NCBI RefSeq assembly: GCF_948472415.1
Contig: NZ_OX419519.1
Coordinates: 3,720,001-3,784,000, forward strand
DNA: 64,000 nucleotides
Origin: Kitasatospora fiedleri
GTDB taxonomy: Bacteria; Actinomycetota; Actinomycetes; Streptomycetales; Streptomycetaceae
Reading direction: 5' to 3'
Part shown: positions 15,001-22,624 of the stretch, one piece after another
Numbering within the stretch: the stretch's first letter is position 1
Layout of the letters: each line of letters opens with the position of its first letter
Program-made: the position numbers and the translations under genes
Notes under the pieces: generated by a model
Database searches by the model: none
What the model saw: only the letters and a program-made list of their open reading frames with translations
What the model was told of the DNA's origin: nothing

Positions 15001-16377
15001 ATGACGGCTGTTCCGTCTGCCCAGATGTCCGACCGTGCCGCCGAGGCGCGGTCCGAGGCCCCGCTCACCCTCGACACCGCTCCGCCGCGCACCCTGGACT
15101 TCCGGGCGCTGTTCGCGCTGTGGGCCAACCTCGGGGTCAGTCTGATCGGCTTCACCAGCGCCGCGACCGTGCTCGGCGAGCCGGGCCACCAGCTGGGCTT
15201 CACCGCCGCAGTGACGGCGATCCTCGCGGGCACCACGATCGGCACCGCGATGCTGGCGGTGGCCGCCCTGGTGGGCGCCCGGACGGGTGCCCCGGCGATG
15301 GCGGTGCTGCGCGGGCTGTTCGGCACCCGGCTGTCGTACGTGCCGACGGTGCTGAACATCGTGCAGTGCGTCGGCTGGGGCGTGTACGAGCTGACGGTGA
15401 TCGCCTGGGGCGCGCAGACCGTCTCCGGCACCGAGGGCTGGCGCTGGCTGTTCGTGCTGCTGGCGGGCGTGCTGACCACGGTGCTGACGATCTGGCCGCT
15501 GGGCGCGATCGCGGTGCTGCGCAAGTACGTGGCGGTCGCGGTGGGCGTGGCGATGGTCTACTTCACGGTGCAGTTCGCCCGGACGGGCTTCCCGGACCCG
15601 GGCGCGGGCAACTGGGACGGCTTCCTGGGCGCGACGGACGCGGTGATCGCGGTGTCGATCTCCTTCGTGCCGCTGGCCGCGGACTACACCCGGCACGCGC
15701 GCAGCTCGGCGAAGGCGTTCTGGGGGACGTTCTCCGGCTACACGGTGGCCCAGGTCTGGTGCTACGTGCTGGGCGTGGTGGCGCTGCTGCAGTCCGGCGG
15801 CGACGCGAACCGGATCTTCGAGTCGTTCACCGGCGTGGCGGCGGGCTGGGCGTTCCTGCTGGTGCTGGTGCTGCGGGAGACCGACCAGTCGTTCGCGAAC
15901 GTGTACTCGACGGCGATGTCGATCCACAACCTGTGGCCGCGGGTGGACCGCCGGGTGCTGACCGGCGGGATCGGCGTGCTGGTGACGGTGCTGGCGCTGC
16001 GGATCAAGGAGTTCACCGACTCGTACTACGGGTTCCTGGGCCTGATCGGCTCGGTGTTCGTGCCGCTGTTCGCGGTGCTGGCGGTGGACTACTTCCTGGG
16101 CGCGGGCCGACGCGGCTGGAACACGGCGCAGGACGCCCCGGCGCGCTGGGTGATGCTGCTGCCGTGGGTGGTGGGCTTCGCGGTGTACCAGTTCCTGGCC
16201 CCGTCGAAGATCGGCGGCTGGTGGACCGGCCGGTGGGAGGACCTCCAGCAGTTGGTGCACTTCACCCCGGCGGCGTGGTCCTCGGCCTCGCTGTTCTCCT
16301 TCCTGGTGGCGGCGCTGGCCACCCTCGCGGTGACCGCGCTGGAGCGCCCGCGGGCGGCGGCGGAGCCGCGGGGCTGA
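15001..16377 (+). CDS. cytX: Putative hydroxymethylpyrimidine transporter, NCS1 family
   Basis: 458 residues with about 12 hydrophobic segments, as expected for nucleobase:cation symporters of the NCS1 (cytosine/purine permease) family. Motifs include FALWANLGVSLIGF near the first membrane helix, AADYTRHAR in the middle, and YYGFLGLIGSVFVPLF. A TPP riboswitch directly precedes the ATG. Riboswitch-linked NCS1 members (CytX) import the thiamine precursor hydroxymethylpyrimidine, so that is the likely substrate rather than cytosine. It should be produced when thiamine pyrophosphate is scarce. No other thiamine gene lies nearby. Confidence 0.88.
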   Translation: MTAVPSAQMSDRAAEARSEAPLTLDTAPPRTLDFRALFALWANLGVSLIGFTSAATVLGEPGHQLGFTAAVTAILAGTTIGTAMLAVAALVGARTGAPAMAVLRGLFGTRLSYVPTVLNIVQCVGWGVYELTVIAWGAQTVSGTEGWRWLFVLLAGVLTTVLTIWPLGAIAVLRKYVAVAVGVAMVYFTVQFARTGFPDPGAGNWDGFLGATDAVIAVSISFVPLAADYTRHARSSAKAFWGTFSGYTVAQVWCYVLGVVALLQSGGDANRIFESFTGVAAGWAFLLVLVLRETDQSFANVYSTAMSIHNLWPRVDRRVLTGGIGVLVTVLALRIKEFTDSYYGFLGLIGSVFVPLFAVLAVDYFLGAGRRGWNTAQDAPARWVMLLPWVVGFAVYQFLAPSKIGGWWTGRWEDLQQLVHFTPAAWSSASLFSFLVAALATLAVTALERPRAAAEPRG

Positions 16378-16449
16378 CGCCCGGGCCGGACCTGCCGGGA
16401 CCGGGCCGGACCTGCCGGGGCCGGGGCGGCGTGGTGCGTCCGGGAGCGG

Positions 16450-17481
16450 TCAGGGGACCAGCACCACCTTGCCGGTGACGGTGCCGGACTCGGCCAGGCG
16501 CAGGGCCTCGGCGGCGGCGGTGAGCGGGAGGCGGGCGGCGAGCGGCGCGGTGAGGTCGCCGCGCCGCAGGGCGTCCAGGACGGCGGTGAGGTCGGCGCGC
16601 AGCCGGGCCCGGAAGCGGGCGGGGCGCAGGGAGCGGCCGGCCCAGATGTTGTAGAAGTGCGCGCGGCGGCCGTTCGGCAGGGCGTTCCACCACCAGGTGC
16701 GGGCGAGGACCTTGATCACCGGCCACTGCTTGGAGCCGGTGTCGTCGCGGGTGGCGGCGCTGCCGTAGGCCACCAGGGTGCCGCCGGGGGCGAGCAGCCG
16801 CCACGAGTCGAGGACGCTGCGGCCGCCGACGTGGTCGAAGACGGCGTCGACCCCGCCGGGGGCGAGGCGGCGGACCTGGGCCGGGACGTCGCCGGTGCGG
16901 TAGTCGACGGGGGTGACGCCCAGGGCGCGCAGCGCGTCGTGGTGCCGGACGGAGGCGGTGCCGATCACCCGGGCCCCGGCGGCCAGCGCGAGTTGGGCCA
17001 GTAGCTGGCCGACGCCGCCGCCCGCGCCGTGCACGAGGACGGTCTGCCCGGAGCGGACCCGGGCGTGGCGGTGCAGCAGCTGCCAGGCGGTGATGCCGTT
17101 GACGACCGCGGTCTCGGCCTCGGCGGGCTCCAGGCCGGCCGGGACGTCGACGGTGTCGGCCGGGTCGAGCAGGACGTGGCTGGCCCAGCCGCCGGTCTTG
17201 ACCAGGGCCGCGACCCGGCGGCCGACCAGCCCCGGGTCGGTGCCGGGCCCGGTGGCCGCCACCGTGCCGACCAGGTCGTAGCCCGGGACGAAGGGGAACG
17301 GCGGCTGGTCGTAGTAGCGGCCGCGGCGCATCTGCTGCTCGGCGAAGGACACGCCGGTGGCTTCGACCGCGACCAGCACCTGCCCGGGGCCGGGCTCCGG
17401 CAGCGCGGAGCGGCGGACCTCCAGGCCCTCCGGCTCGACGACGCCGGGCAGGACGATCTCTACGAGCTGTTCGCTTCGCAT
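16450..17481 (-). CDS. Zinc-independent quinone oxidoreductase (MDR superfamily)
   Basis: 343 residues. The N-terminal GroES-like domain has VSFAEQQMRRGRY and FVPGYDLVGTVAATGPG. The Rossmann domain has VLVHGAGGGVGQLLAQLA, a typical NADPH-binding motif of quinone reductases. Zinc-binding residues of alcohol dehydrogenases are absent, so NADPH-dependent reduction of quinones or enones is likely. It is divergent from a TetR gene across 256 bp that carries a short inverted repeat, which suggests it is the repressor's target and responds to an electrophile or drug. I use the ATG at 17481; the frame is open further upstream without similarity. Confidence 0.88.
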   Translation of the reverse strand: MRSEQLVEIVLPGVVEPEGLEVRRSALPEPGPGQVLVAVEATGVSFAEQQMRRGRYYDQPPFPFVPGYDLVGTVAATGPGTDPGLVGRRVAALVKTGGWASHVLLDPADTVDVPAGLEPAEAETAVVNGITAWQLLHRHARVRSGQTVLVHGAGGGVGQLLAQLALAAGARVIGTASVRHHDALRALGVTPVDYRTGDVPAQVRRLAPGGVDAVFDHVGGRSVLDSWRLLAPGGTLVAYGSAATRDDTGSKQWPVIKVLARTWWWNALPNGRRAHFYNIWAGRSLRPARFRARLRADLTAVLDALRRGDLTAPLAARLPLTAAAEALRLAESGTVTGKVVLVP

Positions 17482-17528
17482 GGTGGTCTCACTTCCGATA
17501 GTGGCAGTTACTAGAGTTACAGGTTCTA

Positions 17529-17542
17529 ACAACAAACGTTGT
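17529..17542. promoter_or_regulatory. Inverted repeat, candidate TetR operator
   Basis: ACAAC-N4-GTTGT lies in the AT-richer promoter zone upstream of the oxidoreductase gene and in front of the divergent tetR gene. Confidence 0.4.
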
Positions 17543-17645
17543 AGCACTATGCTTCCGCGAGAGTCAACAGCGAACGCGATAGGGTCTAACCAAACGGACA
17601 GGGTGAAACCCAGCCGCAGAACACGGGGTCGGTGCGCTGGGCGTG

Positions 17646-17701
17646 GAGCACAGAGCACTGAGCACTGAGCACGGAGCGCCGAACGAGGGACGCGGAACGT
17701 A
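17646..17701. repeat. 7-bp tandem repeat array
   Basis: Eight heptamers in register start as GAGCAC(A/T/G) and decay into GAGCGCC, GAACGAG, GGACGCG and GAACGTA. They lie between the candidate operator and the tetR start. Confidence 0.55.
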
Positions 17702-17737
17702 CGCCCCAGCCACCGCCCACCGAACGAGAGGAACCCC

Positions 17738-18394
17738 ATGGAGACCGGCACCCCCCGGGAGCGCTACCGCGCCCAGGTCCGCGAGGAGGTCAAGCGGCAC
17801 GCCCGCGCGCAGATCGCCGAGGCCGGCGCCTCCGCGCTCTCGCTGAACGCGATCGCCAAGCGGATGGGCATGAGCGGACCGGCGCTCTACCGCTACTTCG
17901 CCAACCGCGACGAGCTGATCACCGAGCTGATCACCGACGCCTACCGCAGCCTCGAACAGGCCCTGCGCGGGCCGGCCGAGGCGGGTGCCGACCTGCCCGA
18001 GCTGGCGGGCGCCCTGCGGCGGTGGGCGCTGGCCGACCCGCAGCGCTACTTCCTGCTGTACGGCACCCCCGTCCCCGGCTACCACGCGCCGTCGGAGACC
18101 ACCGCCATCGCCTCCTCGATCATGACCGCGCTGCTGGACGCCGCCGTCCGGCACCAGACCCCGGCGGTCGATCCGAGCCAGGCCGACGCCCGCCTCTACA
18201 CGCACCTGGCGCACCACCACGCCTGGGCCGGCGACCACCCGGCCCCGTCCCACGCGCTGCGCCGGGCGCTGGTGTTCTGGACCAGGCTGCACGGCGTGCT
18301 CTCGCTGGAGCTGGCCGGCCACTTCACCGGCATGGAGCTCGACGCCGAACTGCTCTACACCGCCGAGGCGGAGACCCTCGCCGGACCGCGCTGA
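17738..18394 (+). CDS. TetR-family repressor with WHG-type C-terminus
   Basis: 218 residues; GAGAGGAA precedes the ATG. The N-terminal HTH (about residues 15-65) reads ALSLNAIAKRMGMSGPALYRYFANRDELI, the standard TetR signature. The C-terminal ligand domain has the features of WHG-domain members (LTSWALADPQRYFLLYGTP-like: here ALADPQRYFLLYGTPVPGY). It probably controls its own gene and the divergent quinone oxidoreductase through the short palindrome between them. The inducing ligand is unknown. Confidence 0.88.
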   Translation: METGTPRERYRAQVREEVKRHARAQIAEAGASALSLNAIAKRMGMSGPALYRYFANRDELITELITDAYRSLEQALRGPAEAGADLPELAGALRRWALADPQRYFLLYGTPVPGYHAPSETTAIASSIMTALLDAAVRHQTPAVDPSQADARLYTHLAHHHAWAGDHPAPSHALRRALVFWTRLHGVLSLELAGHFTGMELDAELLYTAEAETLAGPR

Positions 18395-18525
18395 CCCGCC
18401 CGGCCCCCGCACGCCCCCACCCCTGCACCGTCCCGCCCTGCACCACCCGTCGGCGGCCGGTTGTTCACCCGCCCGTCGCCGTGCCGGAGGACGGCCGCCA
18501 TCCGGTGCCGCGTACGGTGGTTCAC

Positions 18526-19401
18526 GTGGACACCCAGCACAGCACGGCCGGTTCGCCCGCCGTTCCGATCGACCGCACCGCCGTGAAGGTGATCGCCCAC
18601 CGGGGCTCCTCCGCAGCCCTGCCGGAGCACACCGAGGCGGCCTACCGGCGGGCGCTGGAGGAGGGTGCGGACGGGCTGGAGTGCGACGTCCGGGTCACCG
18701 CCGACGGGCAGTTGGTGTGCGTGCACGACCGCACGGTGAGCCGGACCTCGGACGGGCAGGGCGTGGTGTCGGCGATGACGCTGGCTCAGCTGTCCGCGCT
18801 GGACTTCGGTTCGTGGAAGCACCCGGAGCGGCCGGAGCCCAGCCCGGTGCTCACCCTGGAGCGGCTGCTGGAACTGGTCGCGGACGCCGGGCGGCGGGTG
18901 GAGCTGGCGATCGAGACCAAGCACCCGGTGCGGTACGCGGGCCGGGTGGAGGCCGAACTGCTGCGGATGCTGGGCCGGTTCGGACTGCTCCCGGCCAGCC
19001 CGGCCGACCCGGCAGGCGCGAGCGGCCCGGCAGGCGCGACCGACCCGGCAGGCCCGGCAGGCGAGACCGAGTCCGCGGTGCGGGTGATGAGCTTCTCCGA
19101 GCTGGCCCTGCACCGGGTCCGGCGGGCCGCCCCGACGGTGCCCCGGGTGTACCTGTGGGAGCGCCGGCTGCCGGTGCTGGGCCGGACCAGGGCGCTGCCG
19201 GGCGGCGCGGCGATCGCCGGTCCTGGCATCGAGCTGGTGCGGCGCGACCCGGGTCTGGTGACGGCGCTGCGCCGGGCCGGGCACCGGGTGCACGTGTGGA
19301 CGGTGGACCGGCCGGAGGACGTCGAACTCTGCCTGGAACTGGGCGTGGAGGCGTTGATCACCAACCGCCCGGCCGAGGTGCTCGCCCAGCTCGGCCGCTG
19401 A
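18526..19401 (+). CDS. Glycerophosphodiester phosphodiesterase
   Basis: 291 residues from a GTG. The GDPD fold is clear: VIAHRGSSAALPEHT at the start (catalytic His/Arg, metal-binding Glu), then GLECDVRVTADGQLVCVHD (metal ligands and second His), ELAIETKHP in the middle and VHVWTVDRPED and LITNRP at the end. It hydrolyses glycerophosphodiesters to glycerol-3-phosphate and an alcohol. No signal peptide is seen, so it should be cytoplasmic. A Pro-Ala-Gly-rich insertion of about 25 residues (ADPAGASGPAGATDPAGPAG) interrupts the domain about midway and looks like recent minisatellite growth. Confidence 0.9.
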   Translation: MDTQHSTAGSPAVPIDRTAVKVIAHRGSSAALPEHTEAAYRRALEEGADGLECDVRVTADGQLVCVHDRTVSRTSDGQGVVSAMTLAQLSALDFGSWKHPERPEPSPVLTLERLLELVADAGRRVELAIETKHPVRYAGRVEAELLRMLGRFGLLPASPADPAGASGPAGATDPAGPAGETESAVRVMSFSELALHRVRRAAPTVPRVYLWERRLPVLGRTRALPGGAAIAGPGIELVRRDPGLVTALRRAGHRVHVWTVDRPEDVELCLELGVEALITNRPAEVLAQLGR

Positions 19402-19418
19402 GCCGGTCCCGGCCCGGG

Positions 19419-19465
19419 CACAGGCAGAAGCCCAGGCCCAGGCGCAGGCACAGGCACGGGCCAGG
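19419..19465. repeat. Short CAGGC-rich tandem repeat
   Basis: About seven imperfect 6-bp units (CAGGCA, CAGGCC, CAGGCG) lie directly after the GDPD stop codon. Confidence 0.5.
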
Positions 19466-19493
19466 TGGCCCCCCGTCGCCAATCGCGTGACAG

Positions 19494-19513
19494 AAATACC
19501 GAACGGGGTATTT
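19494..19513. promoter_or_regulatory. Inverted repeat upstream of the ATPase gene
   Basis: AAATACC-N6-GGTATTT is the only AT-rich palindrome in the gap before the anti-sigma-type ATPase gene, so a regulator site is plausible. Confidence 0.35.
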
Positions 19514-19682
19514 CCGGACGTGTTTCCCACAGATCGTCACAACGGAACGTGAGGTCCACCTCACCTTTTGCCCACTGTCCGTGCGGATGTCGTTAATACC
19601 GCCATCGGATCGTCGAACGCCCGTTTCCGACGCATTACCTGCGGGCATCCATCCCTCGGCAGAAGCTGAAGGAGGTCCGGGG

Positions 19683-20243
19683 GTGGCGTTGATGGTGGCG
19701 CGAGCTGTGCCAGTTCAGGCCGGGTCGACCTCATCGGCCATGGCGGTTCCGCACGGTCCGGCCAGCGTTTCGGCCGCGCGGCGCAGGCTGCGCGGCGATC
19801 TCGGCGACCGGTCGCTACCGGAAGCGGTGATTGACGACGCGGTGTTGATCCTCTCCGAACTGCTCAGCAATTCCTGTCGGCACGCGAGACCGCTGGAACC
19901 GGTCCCGGACACCGCCGGCGGCGCCGTCGGGGGCACCAGCGGGGGCACCGTCGGAGGCGCCGGCGCCACCGCCGGGGAGGCCGCGGAGAACGGTACGGTG
20001 CTGGTGAGTTGGCAGATGCGCGGCGACGGCCTGCTGACCCTGGAGGTGACGGACGGCGGGGCGAGCACCCGGCCGATCCCGGCCCGGCCCTCGGTGACGG
20101 CGCACGGCGGCCGGGGCCTGAGCATCGTGGGCGAGCTGGCGCAGGACTGGGGGGTGCGGCACGCACCCGGTCAGGTGACGGTGTGGGCCCAGCTGTCGGC
20201 GTTCGGGCAGGTCGCGGGCGGCGGGCGGCGGCGGAGCGCCTGA
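19683..20243 (+). CDS. Anti-sigma-type HATPase (RsbW/SpoIIAB-like)
   Basis: 186 residues from a GTG after GAAGGAGG. It has the single-domain ATP-binding fold of serine-kinase anti-sigma factors: N box LSELLSNSCRHAR, G1 box LEVTDGGAS and G2 box HGGRGLSIVGELA. There is no dimerisation or sensor domain. In streptomycetes dozens of these proteins act through partner switching with anti-anti-sigma proteins and SpoIIE-type phosphatases. A Gly/Ala/Thr-rich loop of about 30 residues (GGAVGGTSGGTVGGAG) is inserted between the N box and the next strand and lengthens the domain. No sigma factor or antagonist is adjacent. Confidence 0.85.
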   Translation: MALMVARAVPVQAGSTSSAMAVPHGPASVSAARRRLRGDLGDRSLPEAVIDDAVLILSELLSNSCRHARPLEPVPDTAGGAVGGTSGGTVGGAGATAGEAAENGTVLVSWQMRGDGLLTLEVTDGGASTRPIPARPSVTAHGGRGLSIVGELAQDWGVRHAPGQVTVWAQLSAFGQVAGGGRRRSA

Positions 20244-20317
20244 GCGGCCCGGGCGGTCGGTTCCCGGCGAAGTAGGCTGCCCGATGCAACGTCCGACGTC
20301 TCCGGGAGAGCCGCACC

Positions 20318-21295
20318 ATGGCCAAGAAGGCCGCGAAGAAGCAGCCCAGCCAGTCCACCGCCGTCGAGGGCGAGGTCCCGGTCGTCGGGGCGCGCGAGGC
20401 GTGCCCGTGCGGCTCGGGCCGCCGGTACAAGGCCTGCCACGGCCGCCAGGCGGCGCACGCGGTGCAGGAGTTGGTGCACCGCCCGTTCGAGGGCCTGCCG
20501 GGCGAGGCCGACTGGGTGGCCCTGCGCGAGCTGGTCCCGGCCGCCACGGTGCCGCTGACGCTGGCCGCCGGGGTGGCGCAGGAGGCCGTCGGCGAGGTCC
20601 CGTCGGTGACGCTGGCGACGGTGCTGCCGCTGGCCTGGCCGGCGCTGCGCCGTCCGGACGGGTCGATCCTGCTGGGCCTGCAGACCCAGTCCTCCTCCGG
20701 TGACCTGAGCCGCGACCTCGCGGACGCCCTGGAGCTGGCGCTGGCCACCGAGCCGGGCACCCCGGTGCCGGCCCGCCGGACCAACCCGGGCGGCCGCCGC
20801 CTGCAGGAACTGCTGGACACCACGGCGGCGTTCGTCCCCGAGGTGCACACCGGCTTCGAGTTCTGGCTGGAGGACGCCGAGGCGGCGACCGGCGAGGTGG
20901 CGGCCTCGCTGGAGCGGGCCAACGCCTCCGCGATCCCGACCGAGAAGCTGGCCGGGGTGGACTCCGCGTACTGGTGCGGCACCCCGGACAAGAACCACCT
21001 GCGCTGGGTGATGGACGTCCCCGAGGAGCAGTTGCTGGACGCGCTGGCCCGGCTGTCGGCGGCCGGCGACAGCTCGCTGGGCGAGGGCACCAAGCTGGTG
21101 GGCTCGTTCCGGGCGCACGGCCTGACCGTCCCGGTGTGGGACCTGCCGCTGGAGATGACCGCGTCCGACGTGGAGAAGCCGGCCGTGGAGTTCGCCGGGA
21201 AGCTGGCCGCGGTGCTGGCCGCGCCCGCGCCGCTGACCGCGGAGGAGCGCCGGGCCCGGGCCAACTTGGTGAGCCGTCAGATCACCCTGAACTGA
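20318..21295 (+). CDS. DUF5926 protein with SEC-C zinc motif
   Basis: 325 residues. A basic N-terminus (MAKKAAKKQP) leads into a SEC-C-like metal-binding motif, CPCGSGRRYKACHG (about residues 29-42), also found at the end of SecA. The remaining 280 residues match the actinobacterial DUF5926 layout, with AGVDSAYWCGTPDKNHLRWV near the centre. The family is widely conserved in streptomycetes; its role is unknown, though the zinc motif suggests interaction with ribosomes or the secretion machinery. A strong hairpin lies about 170 bp downstream. Confidence 0.87.
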   Translation: MAKKAAKKQPSQSTAVEGEVPVVGAREACPCGSGRRYKACHGRQAAHAVQELVHRPFEGLPGEADWVALRELVPAATVPLTLAAGVAQEAVGEVPSVTLATVLPLAWPALRRPDGSILLGLQTQSSSGDLSRDLADALELALATEPGTPVPARRTNPGGRRLQELLDTTAAFVPEVHTGFEFWLEDAEAATGEVAASLERANASAIPTEKLAGVDSAYWCGTPDKNHLRWVMDVPEEQLLDALARLSAAGDSSLGEGTKLVGSFRAHGLTVPVWDLPLEMTASDVEKPAVEFAGKLAAVLAAPAPLTAEERRARANLVSRQITLN

Positions 21296-21466
21296 CCGGA
21301 AGCGCCTCGGAAACGCCCGGCGGCGGCCCCCGGGGCGTCCCGGACACGACCTGAACGCGACCTGAACGCGACCCGGAAGTGACCCGGGTCACATTTCCGC
21401 CGCTGTCAAAGTCCTTTCCGCGTGGACAAATTGGCGCGGAGCCGGATCTTTGTTACTGTTTGAACA

Positions 21467-21506
21467 GTCCGACCGCTGGTGCATCCCCCGTCGCCAGCGG
21501 TCGGAC
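21467..21506. terminator. Strong 13-bp hairpin between convergent genes
   Basis: GTCCGACCGCTGG and CCAGCGGTCGGAC form a perfect stem around a C-rich 14-nt loop, followed by ATTTC. It fits a terminator for the DUF5926 gene. An AT-rich promoter-like stretch (TTTGTTACTGT) just upstream also allows a short structured RNA starting here. Confidence 0.5.
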
Positions 21507-21566
21507 ATTTCTCGTTCAGGGCCGTACCGCACAGCCTAACTGACGGGACATCATCAAAAAAGCCGG

Positions 21567-22229
21567 TCAGGGCTGCGGCAGCGCCACCGCGCTGGCCGTG
21601 ATCAGCCCGCCCAGCAGCGTCCCGACCTCCGGCAGCCAGGGCCGCCCCGGCCCCGGCCGGCGCACCCAGTGCACCGGGCCCGCCGCCGTCCGGGACGGCG
21701 GCAGCACCAGGTAGCCGCCCGGCCCGTGGTAGCGCAGCGCGCCCGGCACCCAGGGCCGTTCGGCCAGCAGCCCGCCCAGTTCCGGCAGCGTGTACGGCGC
21801 GGTCAGCAGCACGAACCGGTCCGGCGTGCCGAGCACCGGCCCGTACGGGACGCCGATCTCGTCCAGGTGCCGCAGCAGCCACGGTCCGGCCGGCCGCGGC
21901 AGGCTCACCGCGCCCAGCGCCCGCCCGGTCGCCGCCAGCACCGGGGCGCCCGGCGCCCGGCGCTCCCACCACCAGCGCACCATCCGCGGATCGGTGGTGG
22001 CCGCCTCCAGCGGCGGGTCGTCCGGGTGTCCGCCGGGCACCGCGCAGGACCGGTCGGCGCACGAGCACGGGCCCGGCGCCCCGCGCAGCGCCCGGGCGCC
22101 CGGCAGCACCGGCCAGCCGCACCCCTCGGCGGCCCGCAGGGCGGCGGCGAGCGCCAGTGAACGGCTCCGGCGGCCCGGCCACCACCGGCCGACGCGCTCC
22201 GGCAGCAGCTCTCGGCGGGGTGGGCGCAT
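21567..22229 (-). CDS. Bifunctional DNA primase/polymerase-like protein
   Basis: 220 residues. The layout is that of the N-terminal prim-pol (archaeo-eukaryotic primase) domain of streptomycete proteins: LALAAALRAAEGCGWPVLPG, a Cys-rich zinc-like patch CSCADRSCAVPGGHPDDPP, then TTDPRMVRWWWERRAP. The usual helicase domain is absent, as in many stand-alone chromosomal copies. Acidic catalytic residues expected in active prim-pol enzymes are not obvious, so it may be non-catalytic. It is divergent from the PP2C gene across about 400 bp. Confidence 0.8.
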   Translation of the reverse strand: MRPPRRELLPERVGRWWPGRRSRSLALAAALRAAEGCGWPVLPGARALRGAPGPCSCADRSCAVPGGHPDDPPLEAATTDPRMVRWWWERRAPGAPVLAATGRALGAVSLPRPAGPWLLRHLDEIGVPYGPVLGTPDRFVLLTAPYTLPELGGLLAERPWVPGALRYHGPGGYLVLPPSRTAAGPVHWVRRPGPGRPWLPEVGTLLGGLITASAVALPQP

Positions 22230-22624
22230 GGCGGCTCGTTCCTTTCCGCGTCCATCGGGGCGCACGGCACGGTCGGTGCGATCTTCTGATCGTTCGGATC
22301 GGCGTGGTCGGGGTGCGGGCGGTACGTGCGCCGGTACGTGTGCGTCCCGGTTACCCGCCGCTGGAACGAGAATCCCCCATACGTCCGGATGGACGCGGCC
22401 GGGCGGGCCCCGGTTCCACCGTACGAGTGAGTGCGCGCGGCCCCGGGTGGCGCCCCGGCGGCCTGCGCATACGATCCCTGGCACGTTCGGCCCCGCACTC
22501 CTGGACATGCCCCGATCGGCCTGTGTACAAGTGGGGGAAACATGCCGACTAGTGAGTAAAGACATCATTTCGGTCGGTCTCGGTGGTCCTGCGTGACACG
22601 TTCCGGATTGTGGGGAGTTGCGAC
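22230..22624. other. Divergent promoter region
   Basis: This stretch separates the prim-pol and PP2C genes. It contains a duplicated GGTACGTG(C/T)GC element around 22320-22340 and an AT-richer zone (GTACAAGTGGGGGAAACATG) near 22525-22545. No gene, tRNA or strong hairpin was found. Confidence 0.4.
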
